From positions 724,001-788,000 of the forward strand of contig NZ_CP045403.1 of assembly GCF_009363695.1 (NCBI RefSeq): a stretch of 64,000 nucleotides of DNA, read 5' to 3'. Shown here in pieces: positions 25,761 through 33,814 of the stretch; the first letter of the stretch is position 1; every line of letters starts with the position of its first letter. A program made the translations under genes and the position numbers. This stretch comes from Bacillus sp. THAF10. Its GTDB lineage: Bacteria > Bacillota > Bacilli > Bacillales > Bacillaceae_I. Under the pieces are notes generated by a model, which was not told the origin of the DNA, made no database searches, and saw nothing but the letters and a program-made list of their open reading frames with translations.

Positions 25761-26324
25761 ATGGAGATACGAGAAAAAGAGGAAGAAATGCATGATGAAC
25801 AGCGGAAGTTTTCATCCCAAATAATAAATTTTATGTTAATAGGGTTAACTATCATTGTTGGTGTGATTACTTGTTTGAGTTTTATAGATGGGTATAAAGT
25901 GAAGCAACAGCAGAAAATTGCCACTTATATTGAGGCTACAGACAGAATCATTCAGGGTAGTGGTTTGTACGAAAATAAAATAATGGATGGATATAGTAAT
26001 AACAATTTACCTGTATTCTCCAATGAGGATGCCGAGCTATTGAAAGCGTTAGTGAGGGAAGCATCTTCTTTACAAGCTCCGAAGCATTGGGGCGAACATA
26101 AATTAGCTGTGGAAACACTTCTTGCTGAAAGGTATGAAATGTTTACTCAATATAATAGTGGTGCAGTATCTTGGAATGAGGAAGCGCTTTTGGTAATGCA
26201 AGAAAAAAGTGACCAGTTAGAAAAAGTGGAAAAAGAAGCACTCATAGACGGATTAGAACGTTACGAAATACCCTTTGAAGAGAGTGAAAATGGCAACATT
26301 CGCTTTTCCGTAAAGACATACTAA
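25761..26324 (+). CDS. Hypothetical protein with N-terminal membrane anchor
   Basis: 187 residues. A charged N-terminus (MEIREKEEEMHDEQRK) is followed by one membrane helix (about 21-42) and an acidic, helical external domain. I recognise no family. A GGAAG site lies upstream. It is divergent from mreBH and convergent with the sortase gene, with a shared terminator. No operon partner helps to assign a role. Confidence 0.75.
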   Translation: MEIREKEEEMHDEQRKFSSQIINFMLIGLTIIVGVITCLSFIDGYKVKQQQKIATYIEATDRIIQGSGLYENKIMDGYSNNNLPVFSNEDAELLKALVREASSLQAPKHWGEHKLAVETLLAERYEMFTQYNSGAVSWNEEALLVMQEKSDQLEKVEKEALIDGLERYEIPFEESENGNIRFSVKTY

Positions 26325-26369
26325 AAGAAACCTGAATTTCTACAGTAATAGAAATTCAGGTTTCTTTTA
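26323..26369. terminator. Bidirectional terminator between hypothetical and sortase genes
   Basis: AAAAGAAACCTGAATTTCTA with its exact complement around CAGTAA. It overlaps the sortase coding end. Confidence 0.93.
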
Positions 26370-27012
26370 ATTCTGTATAAACAACAAGCCTTTGTTCGTG
26401 GTTATTTGTTTTGCGATCATAAAGACCTGTGCAGGTAATAAGGTTTAATCTCTGCTTGTTTGAAGGGCCGTAGATTTTGCGCAAAGGAGCTTCATTATAA
26501 GGATAAGCTTCCTTGTGAGTAACGACGAATGTGAGTGTGCGTTCCCCGTCATTTACGTGAACTTCGTCTCCTGGATTCAATTCCTTTAAGTCAAAAAAGA
26601 CAGCAGGTCCTGTATAATCATCTACATGTGCCGCGAACACTGCATTTCCATTTGAACCAGGTTTTGTACCAGGCTCAAACCAAGCAACGGTTTCCCCGTC
26701 CTCAGGAACTTCCATTGCCCCGGAACTGTCTAAACCAAATGGCTCAACCTTAGCATCCACATTTATCGAAGGGATGGTTATTTGTGTTGGAACTATTCCA
26801 GATGGTGATGGGTTAGGTGACTTCGGTTTCTCGTCTCCCTCATTTACAGCAGTGTTTTCCTTACTAGCGATTTTTTCCTCTGGAGCTGCTACAGACTCCT
26901 GGGGAAGTAAGCGATCTTCTTCATCATCTTGTACAAGGGGTGTACAAGATGATGAGAAAATCAGGATGAACGTGAGAATCGTGAATAAACTAATCTTATT
27001 TTTGTGAAGCAA
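26356..27012 (-). CDS. Class F-type sortase with lipoprotein-like N-terminus
   Basis: 218 residues. The signal region KNKISLFTILTFILIF is followed by SSSC, a likely lipobox, then a Pro/Glu-rich linker. The sortase beta-barrel keeps His (FAAHVDDY), Cys (ITCTG) and Arg (EQRLVVYTE). The class resembles the short class E/F enzymes annotated in Bacillus. TTG at 27012 has GGAG 9 nt upstream; an earlier in-frame TTG (27027) has none. The gene overlaps by 17 nt the end of the DUF4397 gene, which carries a sorting signal, so enzyme and substrate are encoded together. Confidence 0.85.
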   Translation of the reverse strand: MLHKNKISLFTILTFILIFSSSCTPLVQDDEEDRLLPQESVAAPEEKIASKENTAVNEGDEKPKSPNPSPSGIVPTQITIPSINVDAKVEPFGLDSSGAMEVPEDGETVAWFEPGTKPGSNGNAVFAAHVDDYTGPAVFFDLKELNPGDEVHVNDGERTLTFVVTHKEAYPYNEAPLRKIYGPSNKQRLNLITCTGLYDRKTNNHEQRLVVYTELKET

Positions 27013-27796
27013 AACGGCGTGCTCCAATTACGGCTGCACCTATCACCATTAATCCTGCAATTAACATCCAGCTGTTGATGCTAGAAGAATTGCTTGCTCC
27101 ACCCATACCTGTTTGAGGCATTTCATTTGGCATCATGGTGTTGTCTTCAAGTAAAAGTACTTCTAAACTATCAGCTGTGTTGATGGCATAAACGGAATAT
27201 ACTTTGTTCTCTTCTAGCATCGTACCAGATAAATCCAGTACCTGTTCTCCGCCATCGGCTGTTCTAATTTCAAGATCATACGTACCAGCATCAAGCGTCA
27301 TATAATCTGTAACTGCTTTGAACTCAGCTCCTGAAAAGACATCATCTCCATCAATGAGACCAACATTTACAGCAGGTGCATCAGGTGAAAAATGACCAAC
27401 ACGCACTTTTGCTTGACCTTCTGCTACTGCATTATCATCTTGTGTTACAGACAATTCAAGATTTTCCACTTTGTTGATTGCAGCCACTGTATAAGACATT
27501 CCTGCCTCCACTGTTAAATCTGTTGCAATGACAGGATCTGCTTCCCCCATTGTTCCAGCTGCATAAATTTCCACTTTGTGAGTCCCAGCTGGTAGATTCA
27601 TATAATCAGTTGCTGCTTTGAACTCAGCTCCTTCTACTACTGCCTCATCATTTACATATACATCAACTGCAGGTGCATCTGGGGATGCGTGAATAATACG
27701 AACCATCGCGTGATCATCCGCGCTAGCGATTCCTCCTAAAGTGGCAAATGCAACAATACTCACGATACTTAGTACTAACATTCTTAGCTTTTTCAA
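26996..27796 (-). CDS. DUF4397 cell-wall-anchored surface protein
   Basis: 266 residues. An Ala-ending signal peptide (about 1-26, GGIASA) is followed by two DUF4397 repeats marked by IIHASPDAPAVDVYV and VGHFSPDAPAVNVG. A short linker leads to a sorting signal: MPQTG, a hydrophobic helix and the basic tail ARRFASQK. The motif varies from LPxTG in its first position. The adjacent sortase gene is the obvious anchoring enzyme. The exported domain has no known catalytic residues. The gene starts an operon of two. Confidence 0.9.
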   Translation of the reverse strand: MKKLRMLVLSIVSIVAFATLGGIASADDHAMVRIIHASPDAPAVDVYVNDEAVVEGAEFKAATDYMNLPAGTHKVEIYAAGTMGEADPVIATDLTVEAGMSYTVAAINKVENLELSVTQDDNAVAEGQAKVRVGHFSPDAPAVNVGLIDGDDVFSGAEFKAVTDYMTLDAGTYDLEIRTADGGEQVLDLSGTMLEENKVYSVYAINTADSLEVLLLEDNTMMPNEMPQTGMGGASNSSSINSWMLIAGLMVIGAAVIGARRFASQK

Positions 27797-27924
27797 ATTC
27801 TAACCTCTCCTTTGGTTTTTATTATGTACAGGAATTGTTTAAAACCTGTATAAGTTATGTATACCACCAATTATCTCGAATTTAAACTAATAATGTGCGA
27901 TGAATGTGTTTTTAATTTTTTTTT

Positions 27925-28088
27925 CTGGCTGTTTTCGTAAACTTTGTTGCTACTACGTTTAGGTAAAACACCGCAATCAACGTTGCTGTCGTGCTCTTTT
28001 TTTGGAGGAGCATTAAATATGTGTCATTTTTCTTAGCATAATGATTGGAAAAATCTTAAAGCCGACTTCATAAAAGAGCTTTTTGTTT
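27925..28088 (+). repeat. Dispersed repeat family R, copy 2
   Basis: Begins CTGGCTGTTTTCGTAAAC, has the core CAACGTTGCTGTCGTGCTC, then TTGGAGGAG and ATGTGTCA, and ends AAAAGAGCTTTTTG. Confidence 0.8.
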
Positions 28089-28139
28089 TACAGTTTTCAT
28101 TGAGGGGTAATTATAAGAAAAGAAGAGGAGGCGTTTTAA

Positions 28140-28256
28140 ATGGGAAAACTATTTAAAAGAGTATTTGTAGCTATTTTGCCAATTTTAGTTAAAGAAGGAT
28201 TCCGCTATTATAAAGAAAGAAAGCGAACATCAACCAAGGCAGAAAGCACATCCTAA
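28140..28256 (+). CDS. Small basic protein, 38 residues
   Basis: ATG preceded by AGAGGAGGCG at good spacing. The product starts MGKLFKRVFVAILPILVKEG and continues with a Lys/Arg-rich tail: an amphipathic hydrophobic helix followed by basic residues. Family not recognised. The next gene starts 15 nt after its stop, so the two are probably co-transcribed. Confidence 0.65.
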   Translation: MGKLFKRVFVAILPILVKEGFRYYKERKRTSTKAESTS

Positions 28257-28271
28257 TAGGAGGTGGAGACC

Positions 28272-28589
28272 ATGGAAAAATACACGTATTTTGTAACCCT
28301 TGACACGATGCAAGTGCATGAAGAACCATATGATACTCAAGTGAAATATTATGAAGTGCTAGCAACAAAAGAAGAGATCCACGAAATCAATCGGTGGATG
28401 GAAGAGCTGCATAAGTCAGAGTATGGACCAGGTCCTTATAAGAATCCATTAAGTGAAAAGAGTACTCAAAAAGAACGAGATAAGCAACAACTACTAATTG
28501 ATAAAATCTTTGTTGCCGTTTACGAGCTTGGAACAGAACAGACAAAAGAAGAAATCAAAACGATGAATGGTTTGAACCAGCGGGTATAG
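28272..28589 (+). CDS. Hypothetical protein, 105 residues
   Basis: A soluble, acidic protein starting MEKYTYFVTLDTMQVHEEPY. There is no membrane segment and no recognised family. ATG at 28272 has AGGAGGTGG upstream; a GTG three codons earlier lies within that site. It ends at a clear terminator. It follows a 38-residue basic protein, suggesting a two-gene unit. Confidence 0.75.
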   Translation: MEKYTYFVTLDTMQVHEEPYDTQVKYYEVLATKEEIHEINRWMEELHKSEYGPGPYKNPLSEKSTQKERDKQQLLIDKIFVAVYELGTEQTKEEIKTMNGLNQRV

Positions 28590-28610
28590 CTATCTGCTGG
28601 TTTTTTTGTG
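28575..28610 (+). terminator. Intrinsic terminator after the 105-residue protein gene
   Basis: AACCAGC and GCTGGTT arms with seven T. The left arm overlaps the end of the coding region. Confidence 0.85.
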
Positions 28611-28774
28611 GGGGTAGATTGATAGATTGGTAGCTTCTGACCATTAATAAGAACATTTTGGAATGTTTTTTCCTGGAGGAAAGTCCTATTTTTGATGGGT
28701 GTTCGTGCTATTCGTTGAAAAATAGGGGGGACACACGTTAGACTAGTGAAAAAAGTAGTGTTAGGAGTATTCCT

Positions 28775-29224
28775 ATGATGAATAAGAAAAAACCAGTCAT
28801 TATGTATCCTGCCGTAGCAGTGATAATTTTTGACGATCAAAAAAGAATTCTTTTACAAAAACGAGCGGATGTTGGGTTGTGGACGATTCCTGCCGGGCAT
28901 GTAGAGCCTGGGGAAACGGTAGAAGAAGCAGCGGTCCGTGAGGTTTATCAAGATACAGGTCTAATTGTCGATCCTCATAGATTAATAGGCGTTTATTCTG
29001 ATCCAGAATCCCAAACCTTTGAGTATCCAGATGGGAGGCTGGTTCAATTTGTGACCTCCTACTTTGAAGCGGAGATTACGGGGGGCTCTACATCAAAAAA
29101 GGACCCATCTTTAATAGAACTAGAATATTTTGCACCGAACAAGCTTCCTCATGATTTGTTACCTATGCACCCACGCTGGTTAGTTGATGCATTCTCCGAT
29201 AGAAGAGAAGCCTTTGTTCGTTGA
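28775..29224 (+). CDS. Nudix family protein with altered catalytic box
   Basis: A 149-residue single Nudix domain. The box reads GHVEPGETVEEAAVREVYQD followed by TGL. The first Gly, Glu and the Arg-Glu pair are conserved, but the EE pair of the consensus REUXEE is Gln-Asp. Those glutamates bind the catalytic metal, so activity may be lowered or changed. The fold is otherwise complete (IPAGHV, LIGVYSDP). AGGAG precedes the ATG. It is followed by a terminator. Confidence 0.88.
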   Translation: MMNKKKPVIMYPAVAVIIFDDQKRILLQKRADVGLWTIPAGHVEPGETVEEAAVREVYQDTGLIVDPHRLIGVYSDPESQTFEYPDGRLVQFVTSYFEAEITGGSTSKKDPSLIELEYFAPNKLPHDLLPMHPRWLVDAFSDRREAFVR

Positions 29225-29230
29225 GTAACT

Positions 29231-29274
29231 AAAAAAACACCACCTCAGCTAAAATAGCCAAAGTGGTGTTTTGT
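29231..29274. terminator. Bidirectional terminator between Nudix and permease genes
   Basis: AAACACCAC and GTGGTGTTT arms between convergent genes, with A/T runs on both sides. Confidence 0.8.
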
Positions 29275-29285
29275 ATATATACCAA

Positions 29286-30581
29286 TTAATGCACATTTGT
29301 TAAAAACGTTAGGAAAAACAGCGCAGCAATCACATAAAGTGGTGCAGACACTTCTTTTGCCTTTCCAAGAGCGAGCTTCATTAGTGGGTAGGCAATAAAA
29401 CCAAACGCAATACCATCTGCAATGGAATAAGAGAATGGAATAATGACAATCACTAAGAATGCTGGAAATCCTTCCGATAAATCTTGAAAATCAATTTGCT
29501 TCACCGCTTGAAGCATGAGGACACCAATAATAATTAAAATTGGTGCAATCGCACTTCCAGGTATGATTTTAATGAAAGGAATCGCAAAAATGGAAAGTAA
29601 AAAGAGACTTCCTGTCGTTATTGCTGTAACACCAGTTCTTCCGCCAGCAGTAATTCCAGCAGCCGTTTCCACCGTTGAAACGGTAGGGCTTGAGCCAAAG
29701 AATCCACTAGTTAAAATGGACAACCCTTGAGCCTGGAAGGAACGCTTGAATTTCTCTGGACGATTAATCATTCCAAGGTGACCGTTAATTAGCCCGATGT
29801 TCTCAAAAAGCAGCACCATCGTTAAAGAAAAGACAGCTACTAAAAAGGTAAACTCTCCAATCTTAGCAAAAGAAACGGCACCGAATAAGGAAAGATAGCT
29901 ATCCAAAGGAATCGCAGTCCCACCTGCATCAGAAAAGCTAACGACTCCAAAAGCAGCTGCAATGACCGTACCCGCGATGATGCTAATGAGGAAATTAGCT
30001 GGGACATTGCGCATGAATAAAATAACAGCTAGGATAATGGTTAAAATCGTAGTAATCACAAATGGACTTGTGACATCCCCTAAAGATAAAAGAGAATTGT
30101 CTCCTTTAACAATGAGGCCGCCTTTTTCTAGCCCAATCAGCGTTAAAAACAACCCTAATCCAACTGTTATTCCATGCTTTAAGGAGCTTGGAATGGCTTC
30201 AAGAAGTACCTGAGCAAGCTTTGTAAACGAAACAATCGTTACAATAACTCCGGAAACCACGACAACGCCGAGAGCTTCCTGCCAGGTTAATCCCATGGAA
30301 TGTACCAATGTATAAGTAAACATCGCGTTTATCCCCATACCTGGAACTAGGATAATTGGAGCGTTTGCCCAAAATCCCATCAACCAGCACCCAACTACAC
30401 ATGTGATAATGGTAGCGATAATACCAGCTTCCAACGGAATTCCAGCTTCTGCAAGAATCGTTGCATTCACAGCAATAATGTACACAATGGTAAAGAAAGA
30501 AATCAAACCAGCCATCATTTCGCGCTTAAGCGTCGTTTCATGACCAGCAAGATCAAATGAATTCTTCATCCATTGAAGCAT
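29286..30581 (-). CDS. NCS2/AzgA-type purine permease (PbuG/PbuO-like)
   Basis: A 431-residue polytopic transporter of the AzgA group of NCS2, importing hypoxanthine, guanine or adenine by proton symport. Family segments include GMGINAMFTY and SGFFGSSPTVSTVE. ATG at 30581 has AAGGTG 7 nt upstream. A longer frame back to 30632 would begin within the leader. The promoter at 30641-30669 is well formed. No purine riboswitch or evident PurR box is seen in the leader of about 55 nt. Confidence 0.9.
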   Translation of the reverse strand: MLQWMKNSFDLAGHETTLKREMMAGLISFFTIVYIIAVNATILAEAGIPLEAGIIATIITCVVGCWLMGFWANAPIILVPGMGINAMFTYTLVHSMGLTWQEALGVVVVSGVIVTIVSFTKLAQVLLEAIPSSLKHGITVGLGLFLTLIGLEKGGLIVKGDNSLLSLGDVTSPFVITTILTIILAVILFMRNVPANFLISIIAGTVIAAAFGVVSFSDAGGTAIPLDSYLSLFGAVSFAKIGEFTFLVAVFSLTMVLLFENIGLINGHLGMINRPEKFKRSFQAQGLSILTSGFFGSSPTVSTVETAAGITAGGRTGVTAITTGSLFLLSIFAIPFIKIIPGSAIAPILIIIGVLMLQAVKQIDFQDLSEGFPAFLVIVIIPFSYSIADGIAFGFIAYPLMKLALGKAKEVSAPLYVIAALFFLTFLTNVH

Positions 30582-30640
30582 AAAAAACACCTTATTCAGT
30601 TTCCCTCTCCCACCCGGTCGCACAGGACCCACAATCTAGT

Positions 30641-30669
30641 ATTATAACGTGGAGCAGTATCATTGACAA
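30641..30669 (-). promoter_or_regulatory. Sigma-A-type promoter of the purine permease
   Basis: TTGTCA, 17 nt, TATAAT on the minus strand. The leader contains GGTC-CTGTGC-GACC and a G-rich stretch before the ribosome site. Confidence 0.75.
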
Positions 30670-30751
30670 TTATTAAGAATGTTCAGAAAACAGACACAAA
30701 CCTTCCTGGAAAAAAAGGGTATAATAGTAGTAACGAAGAGGGGTGAACGCG

Positions 30752-31120
30752 ATGGATTTTTTTCGACTAACAGATGAAAAAATTAAAAAAGCGTATGAAG
30801 ACGGAGAGTTCGAGAGTTTGCCAGGCTACGGTAAGCCACTAGATCTTGAAGATCTTTCAAATGTCCCACCTGAGATGCGGATGGCATACAAAATTATGAA
30901 AAATTCCGGCATGATGGAGGAAGAGCAGGTACGGTCAGAAATTGACTATATCGAAGACTTGATAAAGAATGCCCATAGTGATGCTGATGAAGCTAGACTA
31001 ACCCAACGATTAAATGAAAAACAATTACGACTACAGCAAATCATTCAAAAGAAAAAGAAACAAACCAATTCAGCCGCCCTAAAAGATTATCAAAATCAAA
31101 TGATGAAGCGATTTGATTAA
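30752..31120 (+). CDS. DUF1992 (DnaJ homologue subfamily C28-type) protein
   Basis: 122 residues. The N-terminal DUF1992 core has YEDGEFESLPGYGKPLDLED, typical of this small family (PF09350). The C-terminal half is a charged helix with Lys-rich ends. Function is unknown and it has no J domain. ATG at 30752 has GAGGGGTG upstream at 7 nt; the GTG at 30743 lies inside that site. A reverse copy of repeat family R begins at its stop codon. Confidence 0.88.
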   Translation: MDFFRLTDEKIKKAYEDGEFESLPGYGKPLDLEDLSNVPPEMRMAYKIMKNSGMMEEEQVRSEIDYIEDLIKNAHSDADEARLTQRLNEKQLRLQQIIQKKKKQTNSAALKDYQNQMMKRFD

Positions 31121-31290
31121 GCTCTTTTATGTAAACAAGGAAAAACCGGCATTTGGATTTTTCCATTCTTTAAACGGATAAAAATTGTATAAGTTTGAAC
31201 TCCCTCCACGAAAAGAGCATGACAGCGCCGTTGATTAGGTGTAGCTTCCATATACGCTGAAGCAACAGATATTGCGAACAGAACTTTAAT
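31119..31290 (-). repeat. Dispersed repeat family R, reverse copy 3
   Basis: On the minus strand it contains TTCGCAATATCTGTTGCT, ATCAACGGCGCTGTCATG and CTCTTTTCGTGGAGGGAG, and ends AAAAGAGCTTA. It begins exactly at the stop codon of the DUF1992 gene. Confidence 0.75.
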
Positions 31291-31317
31291 CAAAGACCTT
31301 AAGTAAGGTCTTTTTTT
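31287..31317 (+). terminator. Intrinsic terminator downstream of DUF1992 gene
   Basis: AAAGACCTT and AAGGTCTTT arms followed by T. It is separated from the stop codon by the R repeat. From here to 31497 no further gene or clear signal is seen. Confidence 0.85.
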
Positions 31318-31497
31318 GGTGGAGTTAAACAAGATTGTTGATTTCCGCAAACTGGTGCGATTTGTAAGCCTCCTCATGCTTCATCCTCGTGGGAGTCTAC
31401 GCCTTTTGTTCCATTCAACAACTAGATACGTCTTGTTAAGATAGATATTCCCCATTTATTCTTTTACAGCAGGATTACAAACGTATTACACTTTCAA

Positions 31498-31515
31498 TTC
31501 TCATTAAATTCTCAT
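31498..31515 (+). promoter_or_regulatory. Direct repeat TTCTCAT-N4-TTCTCAT upstream of the two-component operon
   Basis: Two TTCTCAT motifs 11 nt apart, the spacing of one DNA turn typical for OmpR-family regulator dimers. It lies about 25 nt upstream of a possible -10 (TATTAT at 31541). The same repeat occurs before the htrA-type gene at 33718. Confidence 0.65.
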
Positions 31516-31619
31516 CCCAAACAAGCCTAATTTTAGGTAGTATTATAGTAAGGCTTAAAATGAAATGATTTGTGCAAAAATAGATAGAGTCCCACTTTGA
31601 AAGTGGAGGTGTACATAAA

Positions 31620-32297
31620 ATGTGTAAAGTCTTGATAATTGAAGATGAAAAGAACCTTGCCCGATTTATAGAGCTGGAATTACAATATGAAGGTTTTCAG
31701 GTGGCATCTACCTATGATGGCAGGGAAGGACTTGAAACCGCATTAAAGGAAGACTGGGACATTATTCTTCTCGATCTTATGCTTCCGGGGCTTAGTGGGA
31801 TGGAAGTATGCCGCAGGATTCGTGCTGTGAAGGAAACGCCCATTATCATGCTAACAGCAAGAGATAGTGTGATGGACAAGGTTTCCGGGCTTGACAGCGG
31901 GGCGGATGATTATATGTCTAAGCCCTTTGCAATTGAAGAACTGCTGGCAAGAATTCGAGCACTTTTTCGTCGGATGGATAGCAAAAAGGAAGTAAAGCAA
32001 AACATCCTTACGTTCGAGGACTTAAAGGTGGACCTTGATGCGAGAACGGTGACACGTGATGATCAACAGATTGAATTAACGAAGAGAGAGTTTGACTTGC
32101 TTGTTGTGTTTATGACAAATATAAACAGGGTACTGACACGAGAAATCCTTCTGGATAAGGTATGGGAGCTCGGGTCATATGCAGAAACAAATGTTGTGGA
32201 TGTGTATGTGCGATACCTGCGCAACAAAATCGATAAGGAAAATGTAGAAAGCTATATTCAAACTGTACGTGGGACTGGTTATGTGATGAGAAAATGA
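31620..32297 (+). CDS. OmpR-family response regulator (YkoG/ArlR-like)
   Basis: 225 residues. The receiver domain has acidic EDE near residue 9, the phospho-accepting Asp in LLDLMLPGLSG, Thr in MLTARD and Lys in SKPFAIEEL. The C-terminal winged helix (about 130-225) ends NVVDVYVRYLRNKID and GTGYVMRK. The ATG follows GTGGAGGTG. The stop overlaps the kinase start (ATGA), so the pair is co-translated. It probably binds the TTCTCAT direct repeats before its own operon and before the HtrA gene. Confidence 0.92.
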   Translation: MCKVLIIEDEKNLARFIELELQYEGFQVASTYDGREGLETALKEDWDIILLDLMLPGLSGMEVCRRIRAVKETPIIMLTARDSVMDKVSGLDSGADDYMSKPFAIEELLARIRALFRRMDSKKEVKQNILTFEDLKVDLDARTVTRDDQQIELTKREFDLLVVFMTNINRVLTREILLDKVWELGSYAETNVVDVYVRYLRNKIDKENVESYIQTVRGTGYVMRK

Positions 32298-33715
32298 AAA
32301 AGCTCTATACTTATTTTTCGCAGCTTCCAATTAGATGGAAGATAACAATCTGGTCATCTATTGTCATCCTCATACTTTTTGTCGCATATAATTCTGTTCA
32401 GTACTATGTGATGCGTACCTGGATGATTGAACAGGAAGAACGCAACATTCAGGAGAAAATGAAAGAAATTCAAGCCTATTATTCTGAGCAACCATTTTTC
32501 ATTGGTAGAACGGAAATTATCAATAGCAGCAGTTTCTTAGAAAAAGCGAATGAGGCCAATGAGTTAATAAGAGTGATTGACCGAAAAGGACAACTCATCG
32601 TTGCGATAGCAACCAACCTGCCAAGAGAGTTATTAATTACTCCAGTTGAAAGCGAGAACCTTGAGCATGTAAAGGTGAATGGAAAACATTATTTAATTCA
32701 TCGAGAACCTGTTATCACGAATGGATTTATTGGGTACATAGAAATTATCAGAGACTTAAAGAACTATGAGAGACTTCGCGGACTCATTTTCCTCGTAACC
32801 TGGTCAGCTGGGGCTGGAGCTATATTGCTTAGTGGGGTAGGTGGGATGCTCATCGCCAAACAATTACTCTCACCTATTGCAGCTCTTACTCATACCATGA
32901 AAAGCATCAAGATGCGCGGCTTTAAAGAAAGAGTGCAACAAGATAAAAATCAGAAGGACGAAATTGCCGAGCTATCAAATGTTTTTAATGAAATGATGGA
33001 TGATGTGGAGCTGTCCTTTCAGAAGCAGAAACAGTTTGTGGAGGATGCCTCCCATGAGCTTCGAACGCCAATCTCTATTTTAGAAGGCCATCTAAAGCTC
33101 TTAAATCGTTGGGGCAAAAACGACCCAGCCGTCCTGGAAGAGTCGTTAAAAGCCTCCCAACAAGAAGTTGAAAGATTAAAGATGCTTGTCTATGAATTGC
33201 TTGAACTGACACGTCTCGAATCTGATCGTTTTGAAGTAGTGGAAGACATGACAGAGCCTATACAAGTGATAGAAGATGTGATGAAAAAATTCACCATCTT
33301 GCACCCGGATTACTCCTTTCAATTGAACAATAGCCTTTATGAAAAAGCTCAAGTTTCCATGGCACAAAGGCATTTAGAACAAGTCCTGATCATCCTTTTA
33401 GATAATGCCGTAAAGTATTCAAAAGGCTCTACAAAAATAGAAATTGCTACATCTAGAGTGGAAGATGCTTTTGTGTTATCGATTAAAGATTACGGAATCG
33501 GTATTCCTGAGGATGATTTAGAAAAAATATTTAACCGCTTCTACCGAGTGGACAAAGCTCGGAGCAGAGAAAAGGGTGGACAAGGCCTCGGACTTTCCAT
33601 TGCAAGGCGAATGATCGAAAATTACAATGGTTCTATTTCTGCAAAAAGCAATGAAGGGGAGTGGACGGAAATAACCTTTACGCTTCCTGGAGATTTCAGT
33701 AAAGAGGAAAATTAA
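32294..33715 (+). CDS. Sensor histidine kinase with HAMP domain (YkoH/ArlS-like)
   Basis: 473 residues. Two membrane helices (about 17-38 and 160-185) flank an extracellular sensor domain of about 120 residues. A HAMP linker and HisKA with VEDASHELRTPISILEGH follow, then an ATPase domain with N-box (ILLDNAVKYS), DYGIGIPE, FNRFYRVD and GQGLGLSIARRM. The architecture is that of ArlS. The signal is unknown. The downstream HtrA-type protease gene suggests envelope or secretion stress. Confidence 0.92.
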   Translation: MKKLYTYFSQLPIRWKITIWSSIVILILFVAYNSVQYYVMRTWMIEQEERNIQEKMKEIQAYYSEQPFFIGRTEIINSSSFLEKANEANELIRVIDRKGQLIVAIATNLPRELLITPVESENLEHVKVNGKHYLIHREPVITNGFIGYIEIIRDLKNYERLRGLIFLVTWSAGAGAILLSGVGGMLIAKQLLSPIAALTHTMKSIKMRGFKERVQQDKNQKDEIAELSNVFNEMMDDVELSFQKQKQFVEDASHELRTPISILEGHLKLLNRWGKNDPAVLEESLKASQQEVERLKMLVYELLELTRLESDRFEVVEDMTEPIQVIEDVMKKFTILHPDYSFQLNNSLYEKAQVSMAQRHLEQVLIILLDNAVKYSKGSTKIEIATSRVEDAFVLSIKDYGIGIPEDDLEKIFNRFYRVDKARSREKGGQGLGLSIARRMIENYNGSISAKSNEGEWTEITFTLPGDFSKEEN

Positions 33716-33717
33716 TA

Positions 33718-33735
33718 TTCTCATCAATTTCTCAT
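33718..33735 (+). promoter_or_regulatory. Direct repeat TTCTCAT-N4-TTCTCAT upstream of the HtrA-type gene
   Basis: The same two heptamers with the same 11-nt period as at 31498-31515, placed just after the kinase stop codon and ahead of the protease gene. Confidence 0.65.
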
Positions 33736-33814
33736 TTTTCTTTAAGCGTTCTTTCATACTGTTAGGGTTTAATAAAGGTAGATGATATTAGATTCATATG
33801 ATGAGGTGAGTGAT

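Noticed and set aside
30582..30640. Guanine riboswitch before the purine permease
   Set aside because: The conserved three-way-junction sequences of purine riboswitches are not present and the leader is too short.
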